Assembly: GCA_905221605.1 (NCBI GenBank)
Contig: CAJNDS010001302.1
Coordinates: 62,001-126,000 of the forward strand
DNA: 64,000 nt
From: Symbiodinium natans
Taxonomy: Eukaryota; Sar; Dinophyceae; Suessiales; Symbiodiniaceae
Reading direction: 5' to 3'
In this document: positions 1 to 12,642 of the stretch, piece by piece
Layout: each line of letters begins with the position of its first letter
Position numbering within the stretch: the first letter of the stretch is position 1
Translations under genes and position numbers: made by a program
Notes under the pieces: generated by a model
The model's input: the letters and a program-made list of their open reading frames with translations, nothing else
What the model was told of the DNA's origin: nothing
Databases searched by the model: none

Positions 1-152
1 GGCACTTGGCGCGCCCGCGGCCACGGCACAGGCTAACGGGGTTCCTACGAGCCACTTGTCCGCATCCAAAACATAAGAACTGGGCGTATGCCATGGAATA
101 CCCTGTTCCCAAACTCCCCAAGCCTTCCGTCAATGTCGACTGGCGATGCGCG

Positions 153-1602
153 CTACCTCACCGATTTTGGGTGCGCCCTGCCCCCCCCCCCTTCCACCTC
201 CGGCATTTCACCACCTAGGAAAATGCCCCAATCAACCGGAACAGGTTTGTGCGCAACCCCGCAAATTGTGGGAGGGTTGCCGGAAATCTGTTTAGGGATG
301 GCTTTTGGTCCACAGCTCAGCATGAGTGCTCGGCCCAACACTTGTCGCACCAGCTGCGCCCTGCGCCGCTGCACAACAACAGCACGGCTCAATGAGCTCT
401 CCGTGTCATAAAGAAACAATAATCCAGGAAAAATAATAGGATCTGAGGGGGCAAGCAGCACATAAGCCTCTGACTTCAAAGACACTTGCCGCCGATGCAG
501 AATTGGTGCAAGCATGTGCACAGCCTGACTGCAGTGCTACTTGTCCACACGTCTGATGCATGCCAAGCATCGCCAAAAGGTGCCCCAACCTCCGCATGCG
601 GTCGCCACCGGCATGGCGCAACTCCACCAGCAAGGAGCCCCTGAAAAGATGCAATCGCAAGGACACGAAGCCACTTTTGGTGCCATGAACAATTGCAGGC
701 ACTTTGACCGGCATCCTTCGGGAGATGCTCGAACAGGAACATGCCCATGCGAGCCCATGCAACCTTGCAAATACGAACTTTCAAGCTCTTGTATTGCACA
801 TAGCCGTCACCTGCAGTGCAAACCTGACCCATACCCTCGTTCAGCAGCAACTCCGACGACAACTGCAGCAGAGAGGCTTGACGACCATCACAAGAGACCG
901 CGTCGAAGAGGCGGGCAACTGCCTGCTTTCTGGAGGGCGTGCTATGCTGGGAAAGCATGACAGAGTTGCCCTCTAACCTCCAGGTGTACGTTTCAGCTTT
1001 CCGAAGTTTGTGCATTCTTGCCGTTGCTCCAGTTCTATTCGACCGCGTCGCGACCACTGACAGTCACAGGACATTCCTCACACCCAATAGGAGCCCACCA
1101 GTTCTGGCCTCAGAAACCTTGGCTGACAAACCATGAAGAATCTGTGCATTCCATCTGCAAGAAAAATCTATGTCGGGCAGCCAAAGAAATCCTTTCTGGC
1201 TCTGTCTTGCCCTTCATGGTCTGCCAAAGCAGCAAGCCACGTTTCAGCTTGTCCTTCCACGAAAGCACAAAGTTACACAAGTGCCCGATGATCACGGGAA
1301 GCTCTCTCCGCAACTGTTGCAGCGACACCTGATGTTTGTAACATTTTTGGTAGCACGGTGCGGGCTAGGGCACATAATGCAACCACACTTTCCTATCTGT
1401 GAGCGCAATGTTTTATGTCCTGGCTCCAAGCAGCATCGATGCCATAGAAGTTCACGAGCTCTTGCCAAGCCCGATCAGTTTCTACCACCCGGTGAAACTT
1501 CGAGCCTTGGCTTCTACAGACTTCAGCGAATTTGGAAGCCACATGTGCACAGTCCACTGTGTTGTTGAATGACGTGCCATGACATGCCACCGGTCGATGC
1601 AA
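153..1602 (-). CDS. possible multi-exon gene of unknown function
   Basis: Several minus-strand open stretches follow each other and read like exons rather than random sequence. About 1602-1420 encodes a segment with VVETDRAWQELVNFYGIDAA. About 1328-1190 encodes LQQLRRELPVIIGHLCNFVL. About 960-830 encodes RKQAVARLFDAVSCDG. About 490-300 encodes YVLLAPSDPIIFPGLLFLYD. All are rich in helix-forming and hydrophobic residues and lie in one orientation. I recognise no family, and the splice sites and start are not fixed. The stretches could belong to one gene or two, or could be chance open frames. Confidence 0.25.
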
Positions 1603-3424
1603 CTCGAACTCTCGGAGGTCGAACTAGCGCACTTCAAGTCATCCTTGTGAAGCGGTCAAGTTGCTGAGCAGCGGATGCCCTCCGCGTCCTTCACATTGGG
1701 AAGCTGGCGGAGGGTGGGGGCCTGCAAGTAACAATGGCATGTGGCCGGAGGCGGCAAGTTCCCGGGGAACTTGCAATGACAGGTGCAATGACACGATGAG
1801 CCAGACAGAGCTGAGAAGTGAAGAGTGCCACAAGCGTGCCTTGAAGGACGTCGGAAGTGGCAGGTGCTTTTTTGAACACCGCGACCTTGCCAAGCTAACA
1901 TGCCCTGCAGCACGATTCTGCTTCTCTCTCTCCAGCATACAGGCTGGGCACTCGGCAAAGAAGCCTCCTGTGTTGGAATGGTGAGGGTAGAACCGAATGC
2001 ACTTGGATAGCTCCTACAGCGCAGGCAAGTGCAGTAAGCTGCACCAACAGCACGCATGAGCACACACGAACGCAAACCTGCCGTTCACAGGATTTTGTCA
2101 TCTGAAACGCTGGTGCAGAGCGTTTCCGCAGTTCTAGTCTTCGGCTTTGGTACCGGCCCACTTCAGCTGGTCTATACAGGGACCTCCTAGGCCGCCTCAG
2201 GTTTCTTGAAGTAAGCCTGCTGCCACCAAGGCAGGCTCGAGCTCATGAACTCGATGTCTTTCAAGTCCTGTCACAGAACTCCTTTCGATAAGCCTAACTG
2301 GTGTGCTTGTTGTTTGTGGGAGTTTTGTGCGTGGCGAAGTTTCGAATGCCGCAGCCAAGAAGGACTGCCACACAGGCAAAGCGATGCACAGCAAAAAACT
2401 GCGCCGGAGCCTGGCAAACTAGCTCTAAATGCTGAAGAAATTGGCCTTTCTGGCTCAAATGCTGAAATTACAGCATTTCTGCTGTTCCAAATGCTGTTGA
2501 ACTGTTCCTCGGCTCCAAACGCTGTAAACTTCAGCACTTGTGTTTCAACTCCAAATGTTGTAAAATAAGACTGTTCGCATGCTGCAAGTGTTCCACAAAG
2601 ACACAAACTCCATGAAGCAAGTTTGCATGGCGCAAAAGAGCGGGGCGCGTTGGGTGCAACAGGATGCTCGTATGATGCACCCAGTTGCGAACACACTGCT
2701 CGTATGATGGTTTTGAGAAGGATTCGTCAGAGGAATGACCTTTGACAGCACGACATTCTATGAAGATGAGCAGGGGGTTTGAGGGGGGCGTGCAGCTCCA
2801 AGGCAAGAGAATCTATGAAGCAAGTTTGCACGGCTTCAAAGAGCGGAGGGATTGGGGGGTGCAGCCCCCCCCCCCCCCCCCCCCAAAGTTGCAAACAAGG
2901 TCTGTATGTCTGCTCTCGCATTCAAAGGTGCCGCGGGGATGAGGGTCTTCTCCAGCATGTTAAGGGCAGTGAGGGGAATGAAGGTCTTCTATAGCATTAC
3001 GGCTACTGAGGGGTGAGGAGAGTCCCAGTAGCTGTCTTTCAACCAAGCAAGTCGAAACCAAAAATGCGGGCGCGAAGCTAAAGTAGCTAAAGTGCTCTTC
3101 AGGGTTGGTTCCGGAAGGTTAACTCCCCAAAAAATCTATTATTTATACTACGTTTTCTACATGTGCATGACTCTGACTGAAGCCGGGGGTGGGTCCACAA
3201 AAACGCCGGAAGGCCGCCACACAAAAAGAGAGGGGAGGTGCGCGGATTCTCGCCCCCTCCCCCCCTCGTTCCATTCTGTTTCCATGGGGCTTCTGAAACA
3301 GGCATGAAGATCGCGAGGGCCTGTGCGGCTTGTCCAGCGACACTTGTGGTGCTGCATTGTGCTGTGTTGCTTGTGCAATCATGTGCAGATGTACCATTCA
3401 ATGACAGTCGACCTTCAGGTAGCC
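1603..3424. other. non-coding stretch with a degenerate minisatellite and poly-C
   Basis: No gene is recognisable here. Positions 2425-2575 hold about five degenerate copies of a 28-36 bp unit beginning with AAATGCTG. A run of about 18 C lies near 2867-2884. Positions 2935-3010 repeat a short motif ending in AAGGTCTTCT. Confidence 0.5.
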
Positions 3425-3580
3425 TGCCTAAGTCAGAATGCGCGTGCGCGTGCGTGCGGGTGCGGGTGCCGGTGCGGGTGCTGGTGCGGGTGCGTCTGTG
3501 TGTCTCTGCCTGTTTGTCTTGTGTGTGTGTGTGTTTGCGTGTGTCTGGCTTGCTGTGCATACATTACAGGGCGGCGGGGT
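3425..3580. repeat. GTGCG / GT-rich simple repeat
   Basis: The plus strand is an imperfect array of GCGTGCG, GGTGCGGGTGC and GTGTGT units. It lies just downstream of the predicted splice donor of the bestrophin-like exon, so it is probably intronic. Open frames through it are compositional artefacts. Confidence 0.8.
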
Positions 3581-3669
3581 GGAGAGCCCTGCAGGCACTC
3601 GACAAGCAAGCGTCTGGATGGGACTAATTTCAAGTGTGTGTCTCTGTCAATCAGGAAACACAGTGTTAC

Positions 3670-4743
3670 CCCGTCCTTCTCCAAGTTGCGCAAAAGTTTT
3701 TCAGTCGGAATTCGGCCAGGAGACTTCGAATCCTTGCCGGCGCTTGCGAAAGGCTGTGCGATACACACGGCGACCTCCAGGAGTGCTTGATACAGGAAGG
3801 GGCCCACGGTCGCCAGGATCAATGCAATGGCCAAATCTTGCAAAGAATGAGACACTTCTGCAGAGTTTGCAGATTTACTAGTGAAGGGGCTCAAACGGCT
3901 TCCGGCAAGCACAGTGCTCAGTGTGACTCCAGCAGTCATGCCGAAACTGATAGCATTAATGATGTTATTCACAAGGACGAGCGCTGCCATCATCTGCACG
4001 TGGACGTAGGGCGGCTGAACTCGGACAGATGCGCGTACAGTACGGATTCCGGTGTAGGCCTGCTCTGCAATGGTGATGATGCGCCCGTATGTTGGGGTAG
4101 CCATTGGTGGAATCTCCCCGTCAGCAGCCATGCGGGTCAGGAGTGAAGTGATCCACACCCAAAGAGTCTGCGCAGGATCTTCAATGGATTCCAAGACATT
4201 CTGCTCAGAAGGCAAAATCTTTGCAACGCTTTCTGTTTGGTCCTTCCAAACGATCTCGCTTTCGTTTTCACATGTAATCTTGGCCCAACGCTCCTTCATG
4301 TATGCGCAGCGGTCTTCAGGTGACATAGCAGATGCGATCAAATCGTGGTCCAGACAATGGGCCGAGACAACGCAGTAGCGAAGGCACAGGTGCACACGGT
4401 CTCGAGGAACCCCCACGGCATTGAGTTGCATGTGCAGGCCGCGGATTGCATCAAAGAGCTCCAAGAATCCATTTGTGCAGTTGTACCACCTCTGAACCGA
4501 GCTGGAGAGGAAGAAGCCGAGAAGCAAGCCCACAACAACTTCCAAGAACGAGCTGATACGTGCAAACCGGCCCACATCAAGTTTTGCGGGATCCTTTGTG
4601 CACACGACGACAAGTGTGGCGGTTGACAGGGCGATCAACAAAAGGATGCCCATCATCTTCCACAAAGACGGTTTCGTCCACACTGTCCCACCGAAGTTTC
4701 GGAAGACTGAGAAGGTGACCAGCTGGCGCGCGTCATAACTCAT
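3670..4743 (-). CDS. bestrophin-like anion channel (large exon)
   Basis: This is a long exon of about 358 codons with the layout of the bestrophin / UPF0187 family of anion channels. Near the N-terminus is FRNFGGTVWTKPSLWKMMG, followed by a hydrophobic helix. A second helix ends in GLLLGFFLSSSVQRWYN, the family's characteristic GFF...RWxN turn. An EIPPMATPTYG segment lies before two further hydrophobic helices, and QPFASAGKDSKSPGRIP resembles the cytosolic DPF...D...P segment. The first methionine after the likely acceptor AG (CCAG/GAAAC) is at 4743. A GTAACA donor at 3669 ends the exon before the GT-rich repeat. Members form pentameric chloride or bicarbonate channels. In algae some sit in the thylakoid, but the location here cannot be read. 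More C-terminal exons are expected downstream on the minus strand. Confidence 0.72.
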
Positions 4744-5481
4744 GGCATCGAAAGCCTCCTCAGTTTCCTGGCAACATCGACAATTTGTAAGCTGCACGCT
4801 ACCAACCCCTTCCCATTGTCTATTTAGCCGCTAATTTAGCCTACACCTGACGGGCTCTTCCCCCCGGTGCATCTGGTGGCCTCGACTTGCCTCTCTTCAG
4901 CCAGAAGAGGCACCTTCTCTGGGTCTGGAGCCTCCGTTGCAGCCATGGCTCTTGGCATGAAGCTGCCGCTTCGTTCTGAAACAGAGCTAACTGCTAGCTT
5001 GAGCTAGCTTTGAGGCACGACGGGCACGACTCACTGACTCACATCGCTGGCATAGCTGATGCATGCTGACGCAGGTCGTCCTCTGCATTGGCTTCGCCAG
5101 CAGGAAACATTTCGGGACGAAGAGCGAAACCTGAAAGCAAGGGAAACACAGCCAGCTGTTCTTGATCCTCTCTGGGACGGCTGGCGTTCTGCATTGCGAA
5201 GCTCTTCGGGCACCTGCACGACAAGATCGTCGAGGTATGTCACGCGCCCGAGCAATGCAAACCCAACACTTTTGCATGGTTTTTCGGTTTCATAATTCGA
5301 GCATTTTCTTGGTGGAGCCTGCCGCAGCGGCATTGGGAACCTTCAAACTCACAGGCAGCCCCTGCCTCCTCCCAGGAGCTAAAGAATGGACCGCCGCGTT
5401 GTGGCGCAGGCACCACCCACGACGTCAGGCCAGGAGACTTAGAGACCATCTGAGACGCTTTAGGTTTGTTCTGAAGTTGTG
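4744..5481. other. intergenic or intronic stretch with one candidate exon
   Basis: This stretch lies between the bestrophin-like exon and a CT microsatellite. On the minus strand, about 5300-5170 encodes a protein-like segment containing SVGFALLGRVTYLDDLVVQ. It could be a late exon of the NSUN-like gene upstream or part of another gene. I see no diagnostic motif. Confidence 0.3.

Positions 5482-5525
<44 letters not shown>
5482..5525. repeat. (CT)n microsatellite
   Basis: About 20 CT dinucleotides in a row on the plus strand, with one interruption near the start. Confidence 0.95.
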
Positions 5526-5528
<3 letters not shown>

Positions 5529-6308
5529 ATGCAAGGCAGCTCCAAGCTCCGTCTCACGGAGACGCCTTTGGTGGTCAAGTAAGGCACACTTCTGAACTTG
5601 TTCTGAGACCCTATGATAATTGCACACCAAATCGTCGTGGATCAAGACTCGGGTCGGCTGACCAAAAGGCACTGCAATCAAAACGCGACCTTTCCCCGAT
5701 AAGAACGATAAGACAGCCCCTCGGCCCGGTTGCCAGCGCAAGAACAACCATAGCAGTCCCGTTTGGTGGAAAGCTCGCTAACTGATTTGCTAGCAACTGT
5801 TTGCGCCAAGTCTTTTTCCGTGGTTGGCAAACAAACGAACTTTTGAAGCCCTTTGCCTGTGGCAGCCTGTCATGCGCACGCACGGAGATTACCTGTCCCA
5901 ACCAGCTGTCAAAGCGATCCCCAACAAGTAACCAAATGCAGCTATGAGACAGGTTGCAGGGCACATCTGCCTTTGAGCATTTCCTTGCGTAAGCCAAGTT
6001 CTGCCCGAAAGCAAATAACTGTGCACCAGCTGGGCTTACTTGTAGCCTCTGCACCAAGATCAATCCCAGGCGCCCTGCCATCCACCAAACGAACAGGCAG
6101 CTTGACGCGACCTGACAGGGAACAACGCCAGTTAAGGCACTTTTTTCGCGCCGCGATAGCAGATTATTGTGGAATCCGGCCTTGTACATGGGTGCTGTTC
6201 CAGCGCCGGAGACAGCTGAGAACAACAGCCTCTCTTGGCTCGTGTTAGCAGCTCTAGCCGTTACCCAAGAGAAATGCAGGACCGACGCACAAGAACTGTT
6301 CTCAGAAG

Positions 6309-6655
6309 CCTCATTTTCCAAAGGATTCAACGAGCACGTCGAATACACCAGTGTTCCTGAGACAAGTGTGCAAGGATGCGCGGCGGAAGGTTCTTTCGAA
6401 TTGTTGACGGCCCAAGGCCTCCTGGTGGCAACAGGTACAGGCCCCGAAGCAAGATGCGCCGCTGCAGCGACGACAACTCTATGGCTTCTCGGCGCGACCA
6501 CGTTCGAAAAACCTGGCCATCAACTGTAGCTGTAGGTGGCAAGAATCTCTGACGCCCTGCTCAAAGTCCTCAACGCGGCGTTAGCTTGTTGGCCAGGTGG
6601 CATGCGAGTTTTTGCGAGCTGTGCCATCTCCGCTGCAGGGTACATCTGCCAGAAT
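6309..6655 (-). CDS. NSUN2-type RNA (cytosine-5) methyltransferase, three consecutive exons
   Basis: Three exons carry the catalytic core of an RsmB/NOP2/Sun family m5C RNA methyltransferase. Exon 6655 to about 6600 starts after CTCAG and encodes ADVPCSGDGTARKNS, with the motif IV PC cysteine. Exon 6523-6419 encodes FRTWSRREAIELSSLQRRIL followed by a double-glycine turn. Exon 6356 to about 6310 encodes TLVYSTCSLNPLENEA, the motif VI cysteine that acts as nucleophile in this family. The intron at 6418-6357 is only 62 bp, with a GC donor and AG acceptor, and splices GGAG/GAACA in frame. The DVPCSGDGT...RKN spacing matches NSUN2-like enzymes, which methylate tRNA. The SAM-binding exon (LDxCAAPG) is not firmly found. 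A weak LDAASSPG-like stretch near 6800 may be it. Downstream exons probably lie between 5000 and 6300. Confidence 0.75.
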
Positions 6656-9589
6656 CTGAGCTATCGCAGGAGGTTACAGTCAAGCTGGCTTTCTGGACAA
6701 GTATGAAGACATTTTAATTTCGGGTTCAGAACTTGATTCAGGATATTTTTCAGATGACTCGCATTACCACTCCAAGCAGTGACTTGAAAACTGCATCCTG
6801 GAGAAGAAGCAGCATCCAGCCGAGGCACATGGCCGAAGTCGATTCTCGCAGATCTATCATGACTTGCATTAGTGCCAGCTTGCTCCTTTCAAGGCAACTG
6901 ACATTGAATGGTGAAGGCAGCTCGTCAGGAAGCAGCATGGAGCAGAGTAATCTTCAACCGAGAGTCCATGAGCACCGGAAAATGTCCAGCATTCGCCAAT
7001 GCCGCACAAGAAGCAGGTGAAGCAGCTTTGCCCAACACGCGATGCAGCGTGAGGCAGCAACTCAGCACCATAAGTTTTGCAAGCTGCCTGATGTTGAGTA
7101 CATGCTCGACCCATTCGATGCTCACAGCCCGTCAGAAGTATGGCAGCTACCGCTGAGGGTCGTTGTCTGCCGACCTTGAAAGCCATCTCGGCATTACTTC
7201 CCTTTGCGCACAAAAAGCTCATGTCCAAGGTCACCGCAACACAGCACCTTCCACATCAGTGCCCGATGATAAAGATTCCAGCAGTTGCAAGGATTTGTTC
7301 CTCATAACAGGCGGAAACACATCATGAGGTTTGCATGGGTGAGTTTTGGGTGGGTGGGTCTGGAGGCCCACTGAGTTCGCAACATTCTGATTTTTCTCAA
7401 AGGCTTTAGCAGCGTTCCAAGGCTCAAGGTTCTGAAAGCTAAGTGGGTCACCAAAGTCAAAAGCCAACTAAACCCTGCAAGATCTAAAGACTTTTGACCG
7501 CCTTGAGGTTCTAAAGGTTGTGAAAGTCCGACAAGTCCTAGAGGCTCAAAAAGTTCAAAAAAAGACGAGTCCGGGTTCTTGGCAAGCTGAAACACGGACA
7601 CCTCCAAATCCCAATGGTCCCCAATAACAATCGAAACTCGGGTGAGGGCTTAAGAGCATAAGTTGGCGGAAAACGCAAAAAATGGTTTGAGGGTTGCAGA
7701 GGTTGCTTTGAACTTGCCACGTGCAGCCTCACCCCATCTCACCCCGGACCACTGACGCACCGGAGGGGCGCAATGATGCACGAGCATCATGCCGAGGGCT
7801 TTTTGGGTCCTAGCTCTTTGGTTCGTTGGCAGTGTGAATCAGCGAGGGGGTTGGGGCCCACAGTGCACGCTCAGATTCACGTGTTTCACCGATCCGAAAT
7901 GCTTAAAGGCTGAATCCTCTACAGGTTCGACAAGCCCCAAAATCCCCGCCGAAGTCCACAAGCTCCAAACGCTCAGCTAGTGCTTGGATTCATGAAGAGC
8001 TGTACTGCATGCTAATGAAAAGACGCAAGGATGCACTGATAGTCCCACCGAGTTAGTTCATTCAAGGTTCCCCGGAGCTGCACAGAGATCAAGGCAAACC
8101 TGCGTTGCATCAAGCTGCAAGGTTTTGCCAACTCTTTCAGCTTGGACGCCACCACCGCATTGCAAGTCGAAGCACATCTCCCGGCTGCAGGTTCATGAGG
8201 ATCGGGGGCACCAATGCAACCAGTTCCTCGAATAGAATATGTGGAGGTTCGGCTCGTGAGCATCATTCTGTTCACAGCATCCCTAGTTCCAAGATGTTCC
8301 AAGTAAAGCGGCCTGAAAGCACAGGCTCCCCAAGCGGTTCTCACGCTCGATCCAGTCTCGCATCCTGCACAAAGGAGGTGTCATCAAACCAGTTTGGTGA
8401 TGAGGCGTCCTTCAAGCGCAGCACCTGGTGTTGTGAGAATACCTTGCAACTAACAGGACTGTCGTGCGTGGACACATCTCAAGAAACTCGGCCAAGTTGC
8501 ACTTCCGAACAGACTTCCCAAACTGACATGCCTAGGATCCAGCTTGTTCATGTAGGGCTGACCACAAAACCAAGGGAGAATGAAGCCAAGCCGCCACTTT
8601 GGTCAAACCTTGGGCAGGGCTTTGTGGGTCATTGCATCTCATGACAGCCCGCGCCACCAAGCACAAATACAACTGATCTAAGGGCAAGTGCTCCCATCGC
8701 CTGTGCCAGCCAAAAGACAGCAGCTGAGCCTGCAATGCTGTGGCTCAATGCCGGAAGCGATGGGTGCAAAGCAGGTCCTCTTTGTGTGGAGCGGTCGGGC
8801 TCGAGCACACCTAGAATGGTCACTGGTGGAACTCGAAATGCACAGCATCGTGATGCTAATGCGGCCGATGCGTGACACTTGCGAACGCTTCGTGGACGCT
8901 TGGGAAAGCAAAAGCGCAACCCAGCCCCTCTTGACTCCGCCGACACCCTGCTGTGAGCCATCCGGATGCAAACTCGAAGGAATTCAGGAACACGTTAACC
9001 GTTCTAGTTGTGCTTCTGCCCATTGCCCACCAAGCTGCTCGCACCGTAACCGGCAAAGCTGATCGCATCGAGGACCAGAAGTCGGCCTTGCCAAGAACGG
9101 ACAGGAGTTGTACTGTTCAGCAGCCGCTTTTGGAATGGCCTGCTGCTCTGCAAACGAAGAATCATGACGAAGCTGAGCATTGTAATAACCTGGCACTTCG
9201 TCAAGATGCTGGAACAAACCAAGCATGTATTGTCACGAGGCACAAGCTCTGGAAATCGTCCGCCGCTGTGCCCTGCGGCTAAGGACACCAAACATGTTGA
9301 CATGCAGTGAGCATGCAACACAAGCCTGGTTGGTGTCATCACAAATGCCACCTTCGTGTGAACTGAGACGCTCTGCTTCTGATCAATGCATTTTCGCCAT
9401 CTAGGGCAGCTGCGACGCTTTTCAGAGAGCCACCGCTTCTGTGCCTTGATGGGGCGAAATTGGTAGAAGCTTAGACTCACTACTGTCGATGAGCGTGCAG
9501 GTGTATGCATCTTCTTTGCGGGGCGGTGCAATGAGGATTCATGGTTCCATGCATGCCTGAACACACAACCCACAAGCCACAACAAACAA
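6656..9589. other. unassigned introns or intergenic DNA
   Basis: Upstream exons of the NSUN-like gene are expected in the right-to-left direction here but cannot be fixed. Apart from the weak LDAASSPG-like segment near 6800, I see only short open stretches without a family signature. One of these is a minus-strand segment around 8180-8020 containing LISVQLRGTLNELTRWDYQ. Confidence 0.3.
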
Positions 9590-10110
9590 CACGCACGCAC
9601 ATACGCACATGCGCACGCGCCCGTGCTCGCGCCCGCACACGAACCTGCACCCCCTCCACATGCACCCGCACCCACCACCCCACGCCCAGAGACCACCCCA
9701 GACCACCCCCAGACCCCCCCCAGACCCCACACCACACAGACGACCTCCAGACCACCAGCTCCGATGACCGGGGCTTTCAAGGAGGTCATTATTCGAGCTG
9801 CCACATAGCAGGAAAGCCATGTGCCTGCCAGTGGGCCAAGAGGGCAGTTGAGGTTGCAGTCCCCAGCCAGGGGGACCCCCGCAGCTACACATCGACATCG
9901 TCGCGACCGATGCCAGCCAGGAATGCCCTCTGATGTCAGGGCTTGTGGAGCACTGCATCGTCCTGCAGACCACCAACTCCAGACGACCACCTCCAGACCA
10001 CCAGACCCATGTCCCAGAGTCCTAGAGTCCCAGACCACACACTCAAACCGACAGACAGACAGACAGGCAGATGGACGGACGCACGGATGGACAGACAAAC
10101 AGCACGGACG
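9590..10110. repeat. CA-rich, GACC-rich and GACA simple repeats
   Basis: From 9590 to 9760 the plus strand is CA- and CCC-rich (CACACG, CCCAGACCAC units). From 10040 to 10100 it is a GACA/GACG array. The long open frames on both strands here are low-complexity translations and are not called as genes. Confidence 0.8.
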
Positions 10111-10693
10111 GGACAGACAGGGCAAACAGACAGGACACGCGCCAGCACACATACGCACACAAAGAACGCAACGAAGGGATCATCACAATCCCGACTCGCA
10201 AAGCCATGGTGGAAGTGGTGGAAGGAAGTATCCCTAAGCAGCCCTGGCTGTATTGACAAAAACACGGGGCCTCGTGCTAACAAGTCGCGGCACAGGCTGA
10301 GGAAAACTACAGGGACTGCAGCTTCGCATGTTTGTGCATCAAACCATGGCAAACACTGACATGATCTGACATGTGCTGTCCGCTTCATATTCCTGCTTCT
10401 ATAGACATTGAACAAAAATTCTGGGCCCTTTTTGGAACTAAAGGTGAGTGTACTACAATGGACTCCAAAAACCCAGAATTTATTTTAGAACAGCCCGCGC
10501 ACTAGCCTTCCACAGTACAAACCACGACGGCAAGGCTAAATTGCCTGCAAAGCCTCAAGGAAAACACATAGGACACTCAGTAACAAAAGTGGGTCGCCTC
10601 TTTGTCTCGGCGTCGATGTTCATGGCGAGCGCGTGTCATGTCGGATGCTGCAGGGAAATCAATTCCAGCTCTTGGTGCTGTTCCTGCTGTTGA

Positions 10694-10735
<42 letters not shown>

Positions 10736-11639
10736 CATCATCCGTTTTCTTTCCATGGTGGCCCTTAAACCTGAAAATGCCCACCGTGGGGCATCTTGGG
10801 CCGAAGGAGAAGCTCTTGTGCACATCTGCTTGAATGTCAGTACTCACAACTTCAGGTCTGACCTGGAGTGACAACACCACTGCCGGCTGTTGTGCCCGAT
10901 GTCTTGATAGGTGCCTGGAGCATGCTTGGACACGAGCAGCCTAGTCGCCAAATTGGACGCAACAAGTCTATGAGGTTCCTCAGTGCCTGACGGGTGGTGC
11001 TTGTGGGAGGCGCGGTCGGCTGGGAGCCCTGTGTCACGCCGAAGCAAAAACAACACAGTGGCACACGGCAAAGCTATGGCTGAGGCAGGTTCTCCGGTCC
11101 TGTCAGTGCGAGCCTGATGACATGACAAGGCAGGCAAACGCTATGGAAAACGCAACGCAGCTTATGTCAAGTTGTTTCCGAGCCCCAAACGTACCAGCAC
11201 TGCCGGCCCTGGGTCTGGCAAGGTCCCGTCGGGCCGCGGCCGCCATGATGATGAACATCCGCCAAGGCACGCTTAGGCGTTTGGGAGGAAAGGAACAGCC
11301 CCCTCCTTGGCCCCTCTCCTGGCCATCCGCCATGGACTGCTCATGGATTGGCCCTCGGGCTTCCCAATGGACTCCCAATATACTTCATTCCTTTTTTCAG
11401 GGGACATTTGGGCCAGTTGTGGACCTTCTAAGCTTCCGTGCCTTCGCATGAGCAAAAGCTGTGGCACTCGGCCAGCTGATGTGCCGGCCGCGTCAAGGCA
11501 GGGCGGGCTATCGCTGATATTAAACTTGGGGCCGCGCTTTGCCACGCCACGTGAAGGAGCGCCGCGAGTCATGTCCTCGGCAATTCGTGTGGGTGGTCTG
11601 TTTTGCAGTTTTGCACCGGCATGAGATGTTCCAACTCAC
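10111..11639. other. non-coding stretch with an ATC microsatellite
   Basis: Positions 10692-10741 are about 16 copies of ATC. The rest shows no recognisable gene. Terminal exons of the RRM-containing gene on the minus strand would be expected just left of 11640, but I could not identify them. Confidence 0.5.
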
Positions 11640-12361
11640 ATCTTGCTTGCTCAAGCCAGCCACGTTGTCAGCAAGGTCTAGCCGCAGCAATCTGCCTGGG
11701 TTCATTCGTTTCCAGATTCGGATCGAAACAAGCGTGCCCATCCGTCGCTGTGTTCAGTGCCGTTACATTCCTTCTCACTGAGGATCTTGATGGCATTGAT
11801 GGCGGTATCTGGATCCTGTGTCAAGATGAACGCATCGGCACGTTGTCCAAGATCATGTGCATGGGTCAAAGCACAAAGCAACTAGAAGAACAGTCCGCAA
11901 AGTCGCAGAAGCCGTAGCCTTTCGGTTGTAAGGTTTCCTGTACAGCATGCAGCAAATACCAACTCTTGATGTCGAAAGCCGACAATAGGGCATGATGGTT
12001 GGCCTTGTCGAAAACCATGCGGAAAGACTCCACCTGCAGGAAGTAAAAGCATCCCAAGTATAGCCGATGCTGGCCATCGAAGCTGTCAGACTGCCAAGCC
12101 TTTCCACCTTGGGACAAATGCCCACGAACATCCTGAGTCAGATAAGCCACCAGAGCTTCACAGAAGCCAGGGGATCTGTGGCGCGAGGGCAAGGAAGGTC
12201 TTCCCTCTCCGGCCCTCCATTCCAGCTTTTGGTTTGGATCTACTGTTATACTGTGCCCCAGTGACCCTCGTGGTCTCTGAGATGTAACAATGCGGATCCT
12301 AAACTTCAAGCAGAGATGAGTCCCCAGCATCTTCTGTGGCATCATATGGAATGTTTCCCAC
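11640..12361 (-). CDS. CstF-64-like RRM domain, copy B (five short exons)
   Basis: Five short exons build one RNA-recognition motif. Exon 12361 to about 12325 encodes VGNIPYDATEDA (RNP2 region). Exon 12033-12004 encodes VESFRMVFDK. Exon 11937-11897 encodes ETLQPKGYGFCDFA (RNP1). Exon 11815 to about 11757 encodes DPDTAINAIKILSEKE. Exon 11695-11640 encodes RLLRLDLADNVAGLSKQD. The order and wording match the single RRM of cleavage stimulation factor CstF-64, the 3'-end processing factor that binds U/GU-rich RNA. Acceptors are AG and exon 2 ends at a GC donor (AAG/GCC). The unit repeats about 1 kb upstream as copy A, so it may be the second RRM of one protein or a tandem gene copy. The hinge domain of CstF-64 was not found. 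Confidence 0.72.
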
Positions 12362-12642
12362 CTAACGGCATCTCAGTGCATCTTGCTCCGTGGAACACAT
12401 GGCATGAATCCGAGCCCCGCACAAAAACAGTTGAAGTTTTACCAGGCTCGCCAGCCCTTCAAAGGCAAACTGCTGCGCAATTGCGTTCTTACGTATCCAG
12501 CAAAAATTGATGCAGCTAAGGACTTCGCTTGGCAGCTCCTCGTGCTGGCATGCCACGCGCCAATTCCTAGCGAGCAAGCACGGCGATCGGCAAAAGGAGT
12601 CGGCATACATCTCTCAACATCCCCCCTGCCACTGTCTAACAG

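Noticed and set aside
11897-11937. CCGTAGCCTTTCGG at about 11910 and again at about 12910 resembles the start of the dinoflagellate spliced leader.
   Set aside because: It is the reverse complement of the RRM RNP1 codons (KGYGFC) in both gene copies. The rest of the spliced leader does not match, and no true leader relic was found in the window.
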